From: Ipomoea triloba
Taxonomy: Eukaryota > Streptophyta > Magnoliopsida > Solanales > Convolvulaceae
DNA: 64,000 nucleotides
Reading direction: 5' to 3'
Assembly (NCBI RefSeq): GCF_003576645.1
Contig: NC_044925.1
Coordinates: forward strand, 763,475 to 827,474
The stretch's first letter is position 1. Every line of letters begins with the position of its first letter. Shown in pieces: positions 45,285 to 58,027 of this stretch. The position numbers and the translations under genes are program-made. The notes under the pieces were generated by a model. It searched no databases. It was not told where the DNA came from and was given only the letters and a program-made list of their open reading frames with translations.

Positions 45285-47009
45285 TCACAAATGCAGAACC
45301 GCCATGGATTTTGTTGCGCACGAACTTGGATCGAGCTCGTGAGCCACCTGATTCCTCGAGACGTGTTTCCAGTTTGTGTCTGTGTCAGAAACGCGGCATA
45401 CAGTGGAGAAGTCGAGGACCTGCCCGAATATTTTGAACATCTCAACACCAAAGATGAGATTTTTATCAGAGGCAAATGTGGCATTCCAATCCATGGGGGC
45501 GTCGGGATGAATGCAGACTTCTGTCCAGGTAAGATACATGAGATCGAGCTCCCATAGCTTCCTAACGGCTTTGTTTCTCCTGCCTATTTGGCCATCTCCC
45601 TCGCACCAGGAGACCGAGAGCATGAAAAGCCGACCATTGCAGGAAATGAGTTTTGGATGGTACTCGTGAACTCGGGGAGGGGATGGACTCGTCCTGATTC
45701 CAATCCAGTAGCCTCTTTCTATGTCGAATGCTGCAAGCTTATCTGTTTCAGAGTAAACGTAAAACAAACCTTTACAGACAACACCGGAACAGGCAACCCC
45801 AAACTCAACAGGCAGCCTCGGGATTTCTGTCCATTTATTTGACACAGAATCATAAATTTCCCCCGAATCTAAAGGCTCATCCCAGCATCCGAGACCACCT
45901 ACAGCAATCAGTATGAACCGTCTATGATCTTTATTAAATCGTTCACTTTTTTGTCTGATAAACTTGTATGGCTTCACCAAGGGGTTCTCATCAAGAGAGT
46001 GTCCAAATTGTCGTCTGACTGAAAGCCTGTGAGGATCTTCATAGACATCGGATGTACCACCGACCCTTGACCTGTAGAACCGTTTTTCTGATCTATGCTG
46101 TTGGTTTTTAATAATTAGGCAATCAGAAGTGACCTCAAAGATCCCAAGCACAGGTGAGGATCTTGCATGTTTCAAGGAGGCTGCTTTACGCCACGATCGA
46201 GTTAAAGGGCTAAACACCAGCACGCTTTTGTGCATCTTGTAAGAGCTCTTATCAACCTTGCCAAAGTTGGTCAAGCTTGAACAACCTCCTGCGATGTATA
46301 CATCATCTCGAACACTGGCAACCGAGAATAGAAATCTTCCTCTGAGTATTTCCGCGTCTATTTTGTGCCATTTGTTGAACGAGACATCGAGTGCGTGTAT
46401 TTCAGCAGAGCAATAGCCATTTTTGACGACACCAAACAGAAACAACCACGGGCTCTGAAACATACCTTCTTGTCTCATCTTCCAGAACCTGGGCGTCGCA
46501 CTCAAGTTTTTCCATTTTTTGCACACGAGCCGAGCGTTCATCAGGCTGACAAGCGGAAGCCTCACCAAGCACATTTCCAGAATGTCATCAGGTAGAAACA
46601 CATTCACACTCCTATTTTGTACGGATTCTTCGACCTGTAAAGCCTTTCGGTTACTCCTCCTCCAGAGCTTCTCCCTCATTCCATAAGAGAAACAATCCAC
46701 CGAGGCTTCCTCGTTTCCACATACCGGCACATACCCTTTCCCTTCATCGCTTGAACTTGAATGCCTTCTTCCTTGCTGACTCCCGAGATCATCACCAGTG
46801 TCAGCACCCACTTTACAACCCCCACCTCTTCCATAAAGACTTATAAGGCAACTTAGGGAAACACCCCTAGCACTGTCCTCCTCTCCTTCAACTCTATGGT
46901 TCTTCTTTTTCAACTTCTGGCTAACACTTCTGACCAGACGTTTCGACACACTCAATGATTCAAAATCCCGTCCAAGAGATTCTTCTCCAGTTAGTCTTTC
47001 AGACATCAC
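45285..47009 (-). CDS. F-box/kelch-repeat protein (At5g42350/At5g42360 type)
   Basis: Single coding exon of 574 aa. A low-complexity basic/acidic N-terminus (about 1-135) is followed by an F-box (about 138-178: NVFLPDDILEMCLVRLPLVS, ARLVCKKWKNLS), which docks SKP1 in an SCF ubiquitin ligase. Beyond it are kelch-type segments with paired glycines and aromatic residues (VYIAGGCSS, AVGGLGCWDEPLDSGEIYDS, VSNKWTEIPRLP) that should form a substrate-binding propeller. The architecture and sequence recall Arabidopsis At5g42350/At5g42360. At5g42350, as I recall, is CFK1, linked to the COP9 signalosome and DRM2 turnover, so substrate is inference. Upstream on the minus strand, an acceptor near 47058 (CAATGCAG) implies at least one 5'-UTR intron. 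Confidence 0.92.
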   Translation of the reverse strand: MMSERLTGEESLGRDFESLSVSKRLVRSVSQKLKKKNHRVEGEEDSARGVSLSCLISLYGRGGGCKVGADTGDDLGSQQGRRHSSSSDEGKGYVPVCGNEEASVDCFSYGMREKLWRRSNRKALQVEESVQNRSVNVFLPDDILEMCLVRLPLVSLMNARLVCKKWKNLSATPRFWKMRQEGMFQSPWLFLFGVVKNGYCSAEIHALDVSFNKWHKIDAEILRGRFLFSVASVRDDVYIAGGCSSLTNFGKVDKSSYKMHKSVLVFSPLTRSWRKAASLKHARSSPVLGIFEVTSDCLIIKNQQHRSEKRFYRSRVGGTSDVYEDPHRLSVRRQFGHSLDENPLVKPYKFIRQKSERFNKDHRRFILIAVGGLGCWDEPLDSGEIYDSVSNKWTEIPRLPVEFGVACSGVVCKGLFYVYSETDKLAAFDIERGYWIGIRTSPSPPRVHEYHPKLISCNGRLFMLSVSWCEGDGQIGRRNKAVRKLWELDLMYLTWTEVCIHPDAPMDWNATFASDKNLIFGVEMFKIFGQVLDFSTVCRVSDTDTNWKHVSRNQVAHELDPSSCATKSMAVLHL

Positions 47010-49218
47010 GTTGAAGTCATCAAATGATCAAAGAAAGCAAACAAAACATTAAATTTCCTGCATTGAACAACAACCATTATTAGCAATCCTGTTTATGATA
47101 AAGAAACACATTGTCACATATCAAGGAGATTTAAGCACAGATAATCCCAAAACTGGTAGACCCTTAATCTCTACTCCAACATCATCACCACTCACTAGAA
47201 CAGTGTCCATAACTTATTTACATGGATACAACACATTATATACTAACTCCAGACAATTATATGAATCTGGGGCATTTGATTTTGTCTTCTCTATGTGTTG
47301 CATCATTGCCAAATCAAATTAGACTACCAAAACTCATCCTCTTGCTGGAAACCATCAAATATGAAAAGGCTTAAACAAAGAACAGATTTTTAGGAAAAGA
47401 TTAAGCACAAATTACAAATTCACAAACTGATCATTACAAAAAAAAAATAAAAAATTATGCATATTCTTGACATTTTATTTCTCTCCTTTTACAATCAACA
47501 GACTGACCAAAACCTCACATACCCAAAGCTTCAAATATCTGTTGATTTCTAACTTTACATAACCTGACCCCCCAATAAAACTGCCAGCGTTAGCTAATGA
47601 AAAAAAAAAAAAAAAAAAAAAAGAGGAGCAAGAAAGATAGTTCACAGGCAAAAGACAAGAAATATCACATACCCAGATTGAAAAATTCCAAAAATGTGTT
47701 AGAGAAAGAGGAGGAAGGGGGACAAAACCTGTGAAAGCAAGCACCCACTGCTCCAGCAAGAAAAACTTGATCCCAAATCAAGATTCAGTGCTAAGTAGAG
47801 AAGAATAACCTTCAAGATCTCATTTCCATATACATATCTGCAGAAAAATTCAGCTGCTTTAAGCTCTGGACTATGAAACAATGAAGAGAGTAACCATCTG
47901 AGAGGCAACCCAGAGATCCAAATGTGAAGCAGAAAATTATGAGACACCACTCACGCATCACTATCGGCATATAGGTAAAAAAGAATTTGTTTTCTTCTCT
48001 ATTGATTTATGTTGGTTGGAAATTGGAAATGAATGATTGAATTTAGTAAAGCAACAAGTAGACCACCTCATTTATTGGATAAACTTTATTTAACAACATT
48101 AATAAAATATTCTAAAATTAAAAATAATGCAATAAATTTTTATTTAAGATAAAAAAAAATATTGCATTTTTGTGGATTAAATAAATTTCTAATTTTTATT
48201 TTTCAGTTTTGAGGCAATGCAAAGTTTCTCATTTGGCATTATAATTCCATTTGATGCAAAAAGAAAAAGAAAATCCTTTTTGATTCAATATTGAAATTTA
48301 AAATATCTATAATTGCATAGAATTTTTATTGTACCAATTGTATCGGGTATAATTATATATGCTAATTTTTTTCGTCTTATCACGATCGTTACCTAACCGT
48401 CGTATTGGCTAATTGTCGACAATTGCCATGTGCTTATTTTAAAATTAAAAAATACAAATTGCATTATTCTTCCCTCTTTCTTTGTCTTGTTTCTAAATTT
48501 GGAGACTAAATATTATTTTTAAAAAATGAGAAAGGCAACCATGGATGTCTTCCTCATCTCCAAAACTGGAGGAGACAATTTAATTTTTTTTAAAAAAGAA
48601 AAAGGTTGAAGATAGCCATGGCTGTCTCACCTCTTTGTTCTAGTATCCATGTTTAGAGATGAAGGAGATTATTCCTTGTTGATTTGCTTGGTCTGCTACG
48701 GAAATCACTTCCTCTAAATATTTGATTCCTGTGTCTCTACTGATTTTAGTGCTCTGCCAAAGGTTTGATCCAAAGTCGGCATTAAATCGAAGGCAATTCA
48801 TTCGACTCTAGACATGTACTAGATTGGATTGGCCCTTCATCTCTATTTTTGTCTTCGATATCTCTATTAACATATTGGTGACACCAATATAGAAATTAGA
48901 GTTTTTTTTTTACTACACATTACATTATTCTTTTAAAGAGATGTATACATCATGCTTATTAAGACTTTACATCATATTTGACCGATTTATATCAATAAAT
49001 TATTGATTGATGAATCAAATTGTATTAATTTAAGAAGTTAAAATACGTAATTACAATTTTTACTAGTTCGAAAACTTAATTATTATATCACATAATAGTT
49101 TAGCATACCATATTCTCTAAAATAAATAATTAATTAAAGCTTGCACACACCCACACATTGTCTCTCTATGCATGTCGTTTGTTGTTGTAGTTATTGGAGT
49201 GTGTGTGTGTTTTTTCTT
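47010..49218. other. 5' side of the F-box gene and AT-rich spacer
   Basis: The leader intron(s) of the F-box/kelch gene probably occupy 47059 to about 47810. Possible untranslated exons lie at 47700-47960 (donor-like GAAG/GTTATTC on the minus strand near 47807). From 48000 to 49218 the DNA is AT-rich, with no gene recognised. Confidence 0.5.
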
Positions 49219-49585
49219 GGAAAAAGTGTCAAATAGACCACTGAACTTGTTGCTTTTGTGCAATTGGGTCATTGAACTTAAAAAGTGTGCAATTCAACCA
49301 TCAAACAAGCAAAATTTGTGCAATTTGACCATTTTTACAAAAAAATTTAGTTCAATTTGAGTTAAAAACATTTCAATATTGACTCCCACCTAGTATGGTA
49401 GAAGAAAATGTCACTCTTAATACATATATGTTAGTAATATAATTGGATTTTACCAGAAAATTTTTGTAAAAATGGTCCAATTGCACAAATTTTGCTTGTT
49501 TGATGGTTGAATTGCACACTTTTTAAGTTCAATGGCCCAATTGCACAAAAGCGATAAGTTCAATGGCCTATTTGACACTTTTTCC
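49219..49585. mobile_element. Mutator-type MITE with perfect 9-bp TSD
   Basis: A 367-bp element with ends GGAAAAAGTGTCAAATAG and CTATTTGACACTTTTTCC. Its arms of about 130 bp are nearly complementary (GTGCAATT..GACC, GAACTTAAAAAGTGTGCAAT, CAAACAAGCAAAATTTGTGC). It is flanked by perfect TTTTTTCTT copies at 49210-49218 and 49586-49594. High arm identity suggests recent origin. It contains no coding capacity beyond spurious frames. Confidence 0.93.
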
Positions 49586-52500
49586 TTTTTTCTTTTACTT
49601 TTTTGGACTTTTTTTCTGTTTTCTTGATAATGGGAAATCATCATTATAGGGAGCCTTTGTAGGGTTCCCTTTTTCATCTTTTATTCATCTCACACTATAC
49701 TCCTCACCGGAGAAAAAAAAAAGTTCCTTTTATGTAGAAAAGTTTTGTTGTAATCTTTAAGTTACTCAAATAAAAAAAACGTCTAAATGTTGACCAATAC
49801 TAAATTAATTCATCGAATTGAAAAGTTTAATTATTATTTTTGAAATAAAACCTAAATTGTGATTTAAGTAAAAGACAATAAATGTTGAATACAAAAAGGA
49901 ATATTAGTGTTCCAAACTGATATAATGGACCAGAATTAGAATATGTTACACCGATTAGAATGTTAGCAAGCACATTCACTGATCTTCGAATAAATCTGGA
50001 TGCCACTAATCAATTTATATTTTTTATTGGAAGATTTGTCATAATTTAAATCCTAATAATATTCTTATGATACAAATAGGGATATAATATACAGAGAGTA
50101 TTGTAATTTGTAAAACATTTTTTTTTTTTGGAACTCGAAGCTTTATAAGCAAAATTTATTTTTGTCGACTCAATACACAATTTGGTCAATGGTTAAAGTT
50201 TCAAGATTGAGAATAGCCTAATATAGTACAATTTTATGAATTTCGTGTACCAAAACTTTTCCTTTAAAGCATACAAATGAGAGTTTCGAAACATTTTTAG
50301 AAACCAAATCTGATTTGCATGCAAGTGTTAGATTTGGTGCATGCTTATGTTGGTGTACTTCAATTGACTTCTTGGAATGATATTTAAATAGCTAGGGTTG
50401 TAATTTTATATTATTTTCAAGAGTATATTCGTATTTCACGCGAATTATTATGTACATTGTGATAATATGACTTATAATTAATTAAAATAATGCTCAAAAT
50501 ATAAGACGAGAGTGTAGCATCATTACACACGTATATATATAGAGAGAAAGATAATAGTTTTTTTTTTCAATTTTACTACCTTTGGTACCTACTACAAAAA
50601 ATGAAAACTAAAAGTTCGTATGAGTACCTTAGTTTTATCAAGTGGCGAATTGAAAAGAGCATAGGAATTTTTTGATAAATATTCAAAATGAAAAATTTCA
50701 AAATCGATTACGATACACACATTCTACATGCTCTGAGTGCAACCTAATTTTTGTATTTTGATTTACACTTTCTTTTCTTGTGCGTGAGAGAAAGTCTTTA
50801 TGATACACAATTCAAAATTTTTAAAAAGTTGAATTATATTCATGCAAACCGACACATTTTTCAAATGTGGGACAAATGATACTTAAGCTTTTTAAATTCT
50901 CATTCTATCATTATCTATTTTGAATGTATAATATATCAAAATTAAATCTCTCACTATGAGAACACAACTCCACTTTGACTTAACTCAAATTGAAAGTGCA
51001 CACCCGTCAAAACATTGTCTCAAAATGATTACTTAACATGTCATTTTTAGTTAATTTTCTAACGAGAACAAAAACAACAGGTAAATTGATTTATTTTTAA
51101 ATTGTCCCAAAATTAGACTCAAAATTTAAAAGAAGCATACTTTAAAATTAGAAAAATCTTGCAACATGCTATGACATTATACCACGCTTGTACTATATAC
51201 TGTAAAGATGAGTAAGTTGTGTAAATCAAATTTATTTATAAAAATATAAATAAAACGGGATTTAAACGAAGAAACAAAAAGATAGAAAAATCCAAGTCGT
51301 GTATAAGACACACTCTCCTTGAAACCAATTCACTATATCTTGAGGGTACTAGGAGCGCTGTAGTGTCACTTAAACTTATTACTCTCAACGAACTAGAACA
51401 ATAGGAGAGCACTTTGAAATTATTTCAGAAGTGTTGGCCTTTAGCAACAAATTTGTAAGAAAAAGATTGATTTTTGTAAGAGAGAGGAGAGAAAAATCAA
51501 CAAAGTTTTTAATATGTTCAAAACTAGCAGAAAACCAATCTATCAACACCAAGTATTTATAGGAGATGGTGAAATAATTAGGAATTAAATAAATCTAGAT
51601 TTGTAACATTCATAATCGACAACTTAATATGATATTTAACACTGCAATTACGACCGTTAATTCTTAAAATTAAATTGGAATTAATAAAAATTAATTTCAA
51701 AACTTGACTAGAATTAACGCGATTCCAGAACGGCACATCGAAAGGTTACTCAAAAAGTTGCATATGAAAAGTACATCCGAAAGATTATACCCAAAAGTGC
51801 AATTAACTTTTCAAGCAAAATCGAATAATAAAAGTCAACTTTTCGATCAAACAGAAAAGACGAGGCCAAGTCTCACTTCTCGGTCAATTGTGACTCATAG
51901 TTGACCGAGAAGTTGTGCCTCATCAATTCCATCCGAATCAATTGGAAAATATTTTACGAAAAGATGGTATAACTTAATCTATATGAGTTGTCAATTTTCA
52001 GACGATATTTGTGTACACAGGTGCACTAAGTCAATTTTTAATTGTTATTTTTGCTACAATTTTACAACATATACTTTATATATTGTACTATTCCATTGAA
52101 TATCTCTGATCAAATGAAATATACATGTACATAATGTGTTTTAGTTTGTATTAGGTGCATTGACTCTTTCATCAACAAAAAATGACAAGTAATACAAGCT
52201 TATCAAGTAGGTACATTGTTGGATATCTGAAAACTTCTTTATTAAAACATTAGTCAAATATATATTATGTAGTAGTTTTTGGCAAATGAAACTATAGATT
52301 TAGACAAGTCCTTTAAAAATAATAATAATTAAGAATAATGTTTGTAGTAGTTGTAGAGAGTAGAGAATAGAGAGGTCGATCCGGTCCACGTAGCGGACTT
52401 ATGATGCTCCATAATGTGCGGCAGTGAAAGTGGGAAGTGTGGTAGCAATCATTAATTGCCTTATTTTTATGTTTGGTTTGGTCCTTGGTAGGTGCCACCT

Positions 52501-52802
52501 TAATTTTACGAAAACCATACATAGATTTTAAAAGTTATTATTATATGTAAACATTTTGTGTATTTTTAATTCGGGTCTACCTTGTAAGGTGAACATAAAT
52601 TCACAAAATAATTTGTCACTTTTTGTTATCATCCACATAACACTGTATGGACAATAATTTTCCGGTTGTTGTGGCATGAACCTGAATTCACTTTGCAAAT
52701 AAGGTGGACCTATGTCCATGCTCACAATTTTTAGAACTCTATGCTAACAAATTTTGAACTCTATATTCGCAATTTCATAACTCTATAGTCAATAGTATAA
52801 TG
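49586..52802. other. Gene-free AT-rich region
   Basis: No gene was recognised in about 3.2 kb. A perfect 12-bp inverted repeat lies at 51876-51912. The last 250 bp (from about 52550; GGTGGACCTATGTCCATGC, ..TTCGCAATTTCATAACTC) resemble sequence to the right of the LTR element (58040-58210), so the retrotransposon landed inside an older dispersed repeat. Confidence 0.6.
51876..51912. other. Perfect 12-bp inverted repeat
   Basis: CTTCTCGGTCAA (51876-51887) and TTGACCGAGAAG (51901-51912) with a 13-base loop. No T-run follows, and no neighbouring gene gives it a role. Confidence 0.85.
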
Positions 52803-53059
52803 TGTTGTAATGGATTTTGTTCTCCATTGGCCTTTTGCTCCCAGGTTGTATGATATGTAAAAACTACTATAACAGGAACTACTATAACAGGAGAATGAAG
52901 ACAAGAAGAAAGAGAAGTATTCTTATTCATCATTGTTGTATATTTACAAGAGGGAAACCATATATATATAATATATAAGTAATAATAACACTACTAATTA
53001 CAATGACCGTTACAACGGTTACATAATAATGACCACATGAATATATCATTTATATAACA
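52803..53059 (-). repeat. 3' LTR of the copia-like element
   Basis: Starts TGTTGTAATGG and ends ATATAACA on the plus strand. It carries a small internal duplication (ACTACTATAACAGG twice) absent from the other LTR. Confidence 0.92.
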
Positions 53060-53091
53060 CTCCCCCTTGGACATTATTTGTTCACGATCTT

Positions 53092-53650
53092 GCCTGGTTA
53101 AAAACTTGCTAGAAAAACCCTGTGGGAAAAACCTAGATAATAAAATAGTACAAGTTACATGAATGGTGTACTTGAATATTTTCATGTCTCGTTAAAAACT
53201 TTACTAGGAAAACAACGTGGGAAAAACCTAGTTGAAGAAAATAGTATATGATATTTATAAACTCATATCCTAGTTGCCTCATTAAAACCTTACACTAAGA
53301 AAACCCAGTGGGAAAAACTTAGTTAAGGGAAAAGAGTACAACCATAACTTGTTGCGTTTAATCTTTAGAATTTACAATGGTTGATGGTCTTCTGGACCAA
53401 TAATTGTTGCTCCCCCTGAAGACAACAACTCTCCTGATTGTCTCGTTAAAAACCTTACACTAAGAAAACCCATTGGGAAAAACTTAGTTAAGGGAAAAAG
53501 AGTACAATCATAAGCCTTCAAGGCATAATCATCAGGATTTCGGGGTTCGTATATTTAAGTATTTATTTGCAACTTTCTCCCCGTTTAGTATATCATACTC
53601 ATGCCTGGTTAAAAACCACACTATAAAAACCCAGTGGGAAAATCTAGTGA
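53092..53650 (-). repeat. Five-copy repeat next to the polypurine tract
   Basis: Five segments containing GTTAAAAAC (ATTAAAACC in one), then AAAACCC.GTGGGAAAAA, lie near 53092, 53187, 53276, 53442 and 53602. They stand between the decayed pol trace and the 3' LTR. Similar repeats occur at this place in related plant copia elements, as I recall. Their role is unknown. Confidence 0.8.
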
Positions 53651-56600
53651 GGAAAAGAGTACATAGTATATAGGTTGCAAAAGAGTACAGTTGTTGGTCC
53701 TTTTAGACCCAATCTTCAGGATTGATAGGAGAATTACTCAGTCAATTATGATCTATGCTAAGGTCATATAAAGACCATACCGTCCAGTGACCTTACTGTC
53801 ATATGATCATGACGTTTATTAGCTGCATATCTAAGTTTGTACTGCCAATTATCTTGTATAGCGGAACTTAATGTCATCGTACATGGGAGATTTGATTAAA
53901 ATTAATCAAGGGTTTCTGCGTTAACCCATATGCTACAAACACTCGCTATTATTAATCACCTTATTGTTTTCATTTCTCTATCGTACAAACATCCATTTGT
54001 AACCAACATGGTTATTATTCAATGGTGAATGTATTGTCAAGAGAATCTGTTTTAGCGAGTCGAGCTCTGCCTTAATTGCTTCTTTAAATATTAAATAATG
54101 AGGATGCTTCTGGCATCTCACCTGGATCCAATTTATTTAAATGAGCAATTATATAGGCGTGTGTTGTCGACAGTTTTAAAATTTTGTCCCAAAATCATGA
54201 CAATTTTTAATCAGATTGTTGACATTTCCCAATATTCGGATCTGATTGTTCCGTATCCCTAGTATTATGTTTGTTTGGTGCACCTTACTAGGGTTTTTGT
54301 CGTCTAGACAAATGTCTTCAGGACATAATTCTTTTTAAGACAAGAGTGACAATACTTCTTTGTTAGATCTAGTGTTATGTTTCATATCTCTTAAATCGAT
54401 AGATTTTCTACACTTCTGGTGTCAAGGAGTATTGAGATAAATATATTTGGTCCAATTTGGGGATTATCTATAGGACATTGTCACTCTTTTCTGATCAACA
54501 TGATCAGTGTATATATACGTTATCGGTATATATTTGGCAGATTATTTGCTAATATCGCAAATAGATTATCTACTGAATTTCTGGTTCAGTTTTACTCGTA
54601 CATGGATTATAATGAAGATCATTCCATTTCATGGAATTTCTCGGCATTGAAATTTGGGTATATCTCCCCCTAATGCCGTGAAACTGATCTTCAGTATGCA
54701 GTCATCGTATCTATTGATTCCTTATCATGGACTCTATGTAAACAGACGGAACGTTATAGCCCATAAAGATACTCAAATGGTGGTGATATAGCAATTTGAC
54801 TGCACATTAAGAATAGAAACGCAGAATGGGAAATGTTTATACGTACTAGGTTGAAGGGGGGATTGATACTGATATGCAGTGAGCTAGATTTGAAAATATA
54901 TCAAGTATGATGTCCCCAAAATCATCAATACCTGGTTGGGTCTTATCACAACATTTTGGCACACCAAAAGATAATCATAAGTATGGTATGAGTCTTCAAA
55001 AGTGCCAAAATAGCTTTAATAAAATTAAAGCAAGGAATATTGTATAAGATGATGTGGATAATTTGGTTTGACTTAGATATATACAACATAAGATAAAATT
55101 TTGTATTTCTCATTCCTCTTTTCATTAATGTTTTTTCCCCAGTTCAAATCCGGGTGTCGCTTGATCAACAAACAAAAACCTCGAAATCTCTTCTTTTCTT
55201 CTATTGCTATAAGATAACAAAGATTCCGCAGCAGAAGCAGAGAAAACGGAGTGGTGACTGTTGTCTTGATACTTGTTTGATTCTAAACATAGGGTGAGGT
55301 TTTTATAAAAGATGGACAATCTACTTACATATTTAGGTCAAAGAAATATTCGAATGATAGAGGAGCTATCAAGACTTCACGATTCCCTCTCACTGATGAT
55401 CATTCATATCGGGATGAACTATCACCATTGAAGGATAGTGATCTTCAACTGAACATAGATCATGCACCCGTTCAAAATATTGAGGATCTTGCAACAGAAC
55501 TACTATTGTAATTTACAGAGGAAGAACCAATCACTTCTGGGATAGATATAAATTTTGGGTTATGATAGGGTCTGGTTTTGCCAAGAAAACCAACGGACTT
55601 ATTCCTTTTTGTTTATAAGAAATGATGATCTATCGGAGCCCACAAAGGAAAACTTATCAAGAATTTGTTGGAGGATAGGATATATAGTAGGTCATCAATA
55701 TGACAAGTAAGAGCGGTTACTTCAGGCAATGCACAACTTATTTAGATTCAACAATGTGCTTGTTCACATAGGTTTCAACAAAATGCTTTGGGGTGTGTCA
55801 CGCACGTGACCGACGCCTCTTACACCCATATGTAAAGCATAACTTGCTGTCGGGCCAAAGTTAAGACTTTGTGGTTTGCTTATCGTCAAGTGGGTTCATT
55901 TTTGCCTTTTATTACGGGACTGTTTGTTGTTGCCACTGTTGCCATATCTCTTTTTCGTCTTCTTCCGCGGTAAGTGACATTTGTGTGCTTCGGGCACCGG
56001 AGCAGAGACAATTGGTCATGCATCATAGATTTGCACCAATAGGTGGTGCGTCTACACTTACGGGAAATATGGTGATATGGAAAAGAAAACAAGGTCTCGA
56101 TAGGCAAATTTTTATTTTAAAAAGAACCATTAATATTTTCTAGGCAAAATTTATCCTTCAGGGATTTCCATAAGGTATAAAGAGCCGTTGTCGGAAGGTG
56201 TTTAGGATTCTTTAACGTGTCTTTTGATATGACATAAGCGATAAATAATAATATGCAAAATCATTTCTTTATGCTAAATCCTTTCTAGAGACACTAAGGC
56301 ATACTTAAATATGCTATTCTATAGGCGTATTCATAGCAATACAAAGCATAATATGATTAAGCATATTATGAAACTGGAAGGGCTCATATATTATAAATAA
56401 ATTGTAATACTTAGACAATTAAATATGAGCACACATATTAAATTAAAATTCAAAACAAGCTAAAAGAAAGAAGAAGCTCATATTGAATTATAATTTAATA
56501 GAATTATCTCAACGAATCAGTCCAAAAAGCTCAAAATAATTTGGCCTAAAAAAAATATTCCAAAGACCTTAAAAAGGAGACCCAAACGAATTAAAGTTTT

Positions 56601-57777
56601 ATTTAATCATAGGTCTGGCAAAATTGGACTACATGGCCCATCATAATCTATCATATTTGTTCAATAACTTATGAACACAAAATGAGCCCAACAACAATAA
56701 TAGCTTTTTAAAGATTGGATCAAGTCTGGCTGAATTGGTCCACACCCGACCCAAACCAAATCCATCAAGCTATTATCACTTTGGTCCATAACCCTAGCAG
56801 CCATTCATCATCAGGCAAACGAAGCAGCTAGAAGAGAGACAGATGCGACTGGACAGACAGACGCCATAGCCATCGCACCTCGCGTTCGTCTCCTTTCGCC
56901 GGAAAACCAGCTCCATCGCCACCGCTTGTCTTACCGCCGTCGCCGTCGCCATCGCCGAGCAGCGCCACCGTTGCCGCTGGACGACGCCGACGCATGAAGA
57001 AGCCAGACGGGGGCGGGCGATCGTCAACAGTCGCCGCCGTTGCGACGCCGTGACCGCCGTAAAGATCGCAACGGGCGATTGAATTCCGATCAGGAAGCCG
57101 ATCGGTAATAACCAAGGTAGGTATTTATGATTTTTCGATTTCTAAAATACTCAAATTTCGCCCAAAAACCAACATATATACTGCTAAGTTCATTCCTAGT
57201 TCTCAACAGGAATTATGTTGTGAAGATCTCTTTTTTGTAAAAGTATTCGAAGAACGTTCGTAAATTTCTGAAAATTTTTGTATAAATCCGTATATGTGAA
57301 AAACTTTGTATGCATTTCGTCGGGAAAAAAATGTTTTTCTTTTCAGAAAATGTTACTGTATGAATGCATATCCGAAATCTTTGAATGCAATATGTTTGAA
57401 TATGTGAATAATTTGTAAGTAGATAAGCATAGTGTAAAAAAACTCATGCTTTTGTGGATTCTGTGCAAAACACGCATACAACCTTTAATATTATGTATGT
57501 GCAATTTCGAAAAACCTAATGTTTGCAAAAGGTAAATTGAAGCATCCGGAAATAATAAACATCATTATGATATCATCATATGTATAAATTCACATATCAT
57601 AAGCATATGCTATTTGAGACATCCAAAAAAAATAAGGCATAAAACTCATAAAATTACTGGGATTGTGAGCGTGATGAGGCATACACATATACAATTTAGG
57701 CATAAAACAAATTATATATAAAATTACCATTCACCACGGTGTACTGAGCACGCGGTGTACTGAGCGTGCTGATAACG

Positions 57778-58027
57778 TGTTGTAATGGATTTTGTTGTCC
57801 ATTGGCTTTTTGCTCCCAGGTTGTATGATATGTAAAAACTACTATAACAGGAGGAGAATGAAGACAAGAAGAAAGGGAAGTATTCTTATTCATCATTCTT
57901 GTATATTTACAAGAGGGAAACCATATATATATAATATATAATATATAAGTAATAATAACACTACTAATTACAATGACCGTTACAACTGTTACATAATAAT
58001 GGTCACATGAATATATCATTTATAACA
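57778..58027 (-). repeat. 5' LTR of the copia-like element
   Basis: A 250-bp copy of the other LTR. Immediately inside it (plus strand GTGCTGATAACG, minus strand CGTTATCAGCAC) is the primer-binding-site candidate. Confidence 0.92.

Larger units (their letters stand above)
52803..58027 (-). mobile_element. Copia-like LTR retrotransposon, coding decayed
   Basis: LTRs at 52803-53059 and 57778-58027 (TGTTGTAATGG...TAACA) are flanked by perfect TAATG duplications (52798-52802 and 58028-58032). A polypurine tract (complement of CTCCCCC, 53060-53066) next to the left LTR and an ATCAGCAC-containing primer-site candidate inside the right LTR put the 5' end on the right, minus strand. By eye the LTRs differ by about seven or eight substitutions and three small indels. 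Internal coding is broken: a gag zinc-knuckle region near 55750-56110 (TPKHFVETYVNKHIVES, compare CRTPKHLVDLY in intact relatives) and an integrase-side pol trace near 54430-54680. The right interior (56780-57110) is a GC-rich leader. Superfamily assignment rests on these traces. Confidence 0.9.

Noticed and set aside
54419..54673. 84-codon plus-strand frame
   Set aside because: It is antisense to the decayed pol region of the LTR retrotransposon.
56794..57115. GC-rich frames of 77 and 95 codons as a host gene
   Set aside because: They lie in the leader region of the LTR retrotransposon, between the primer site and the gag remnant, and show no recognised domain.
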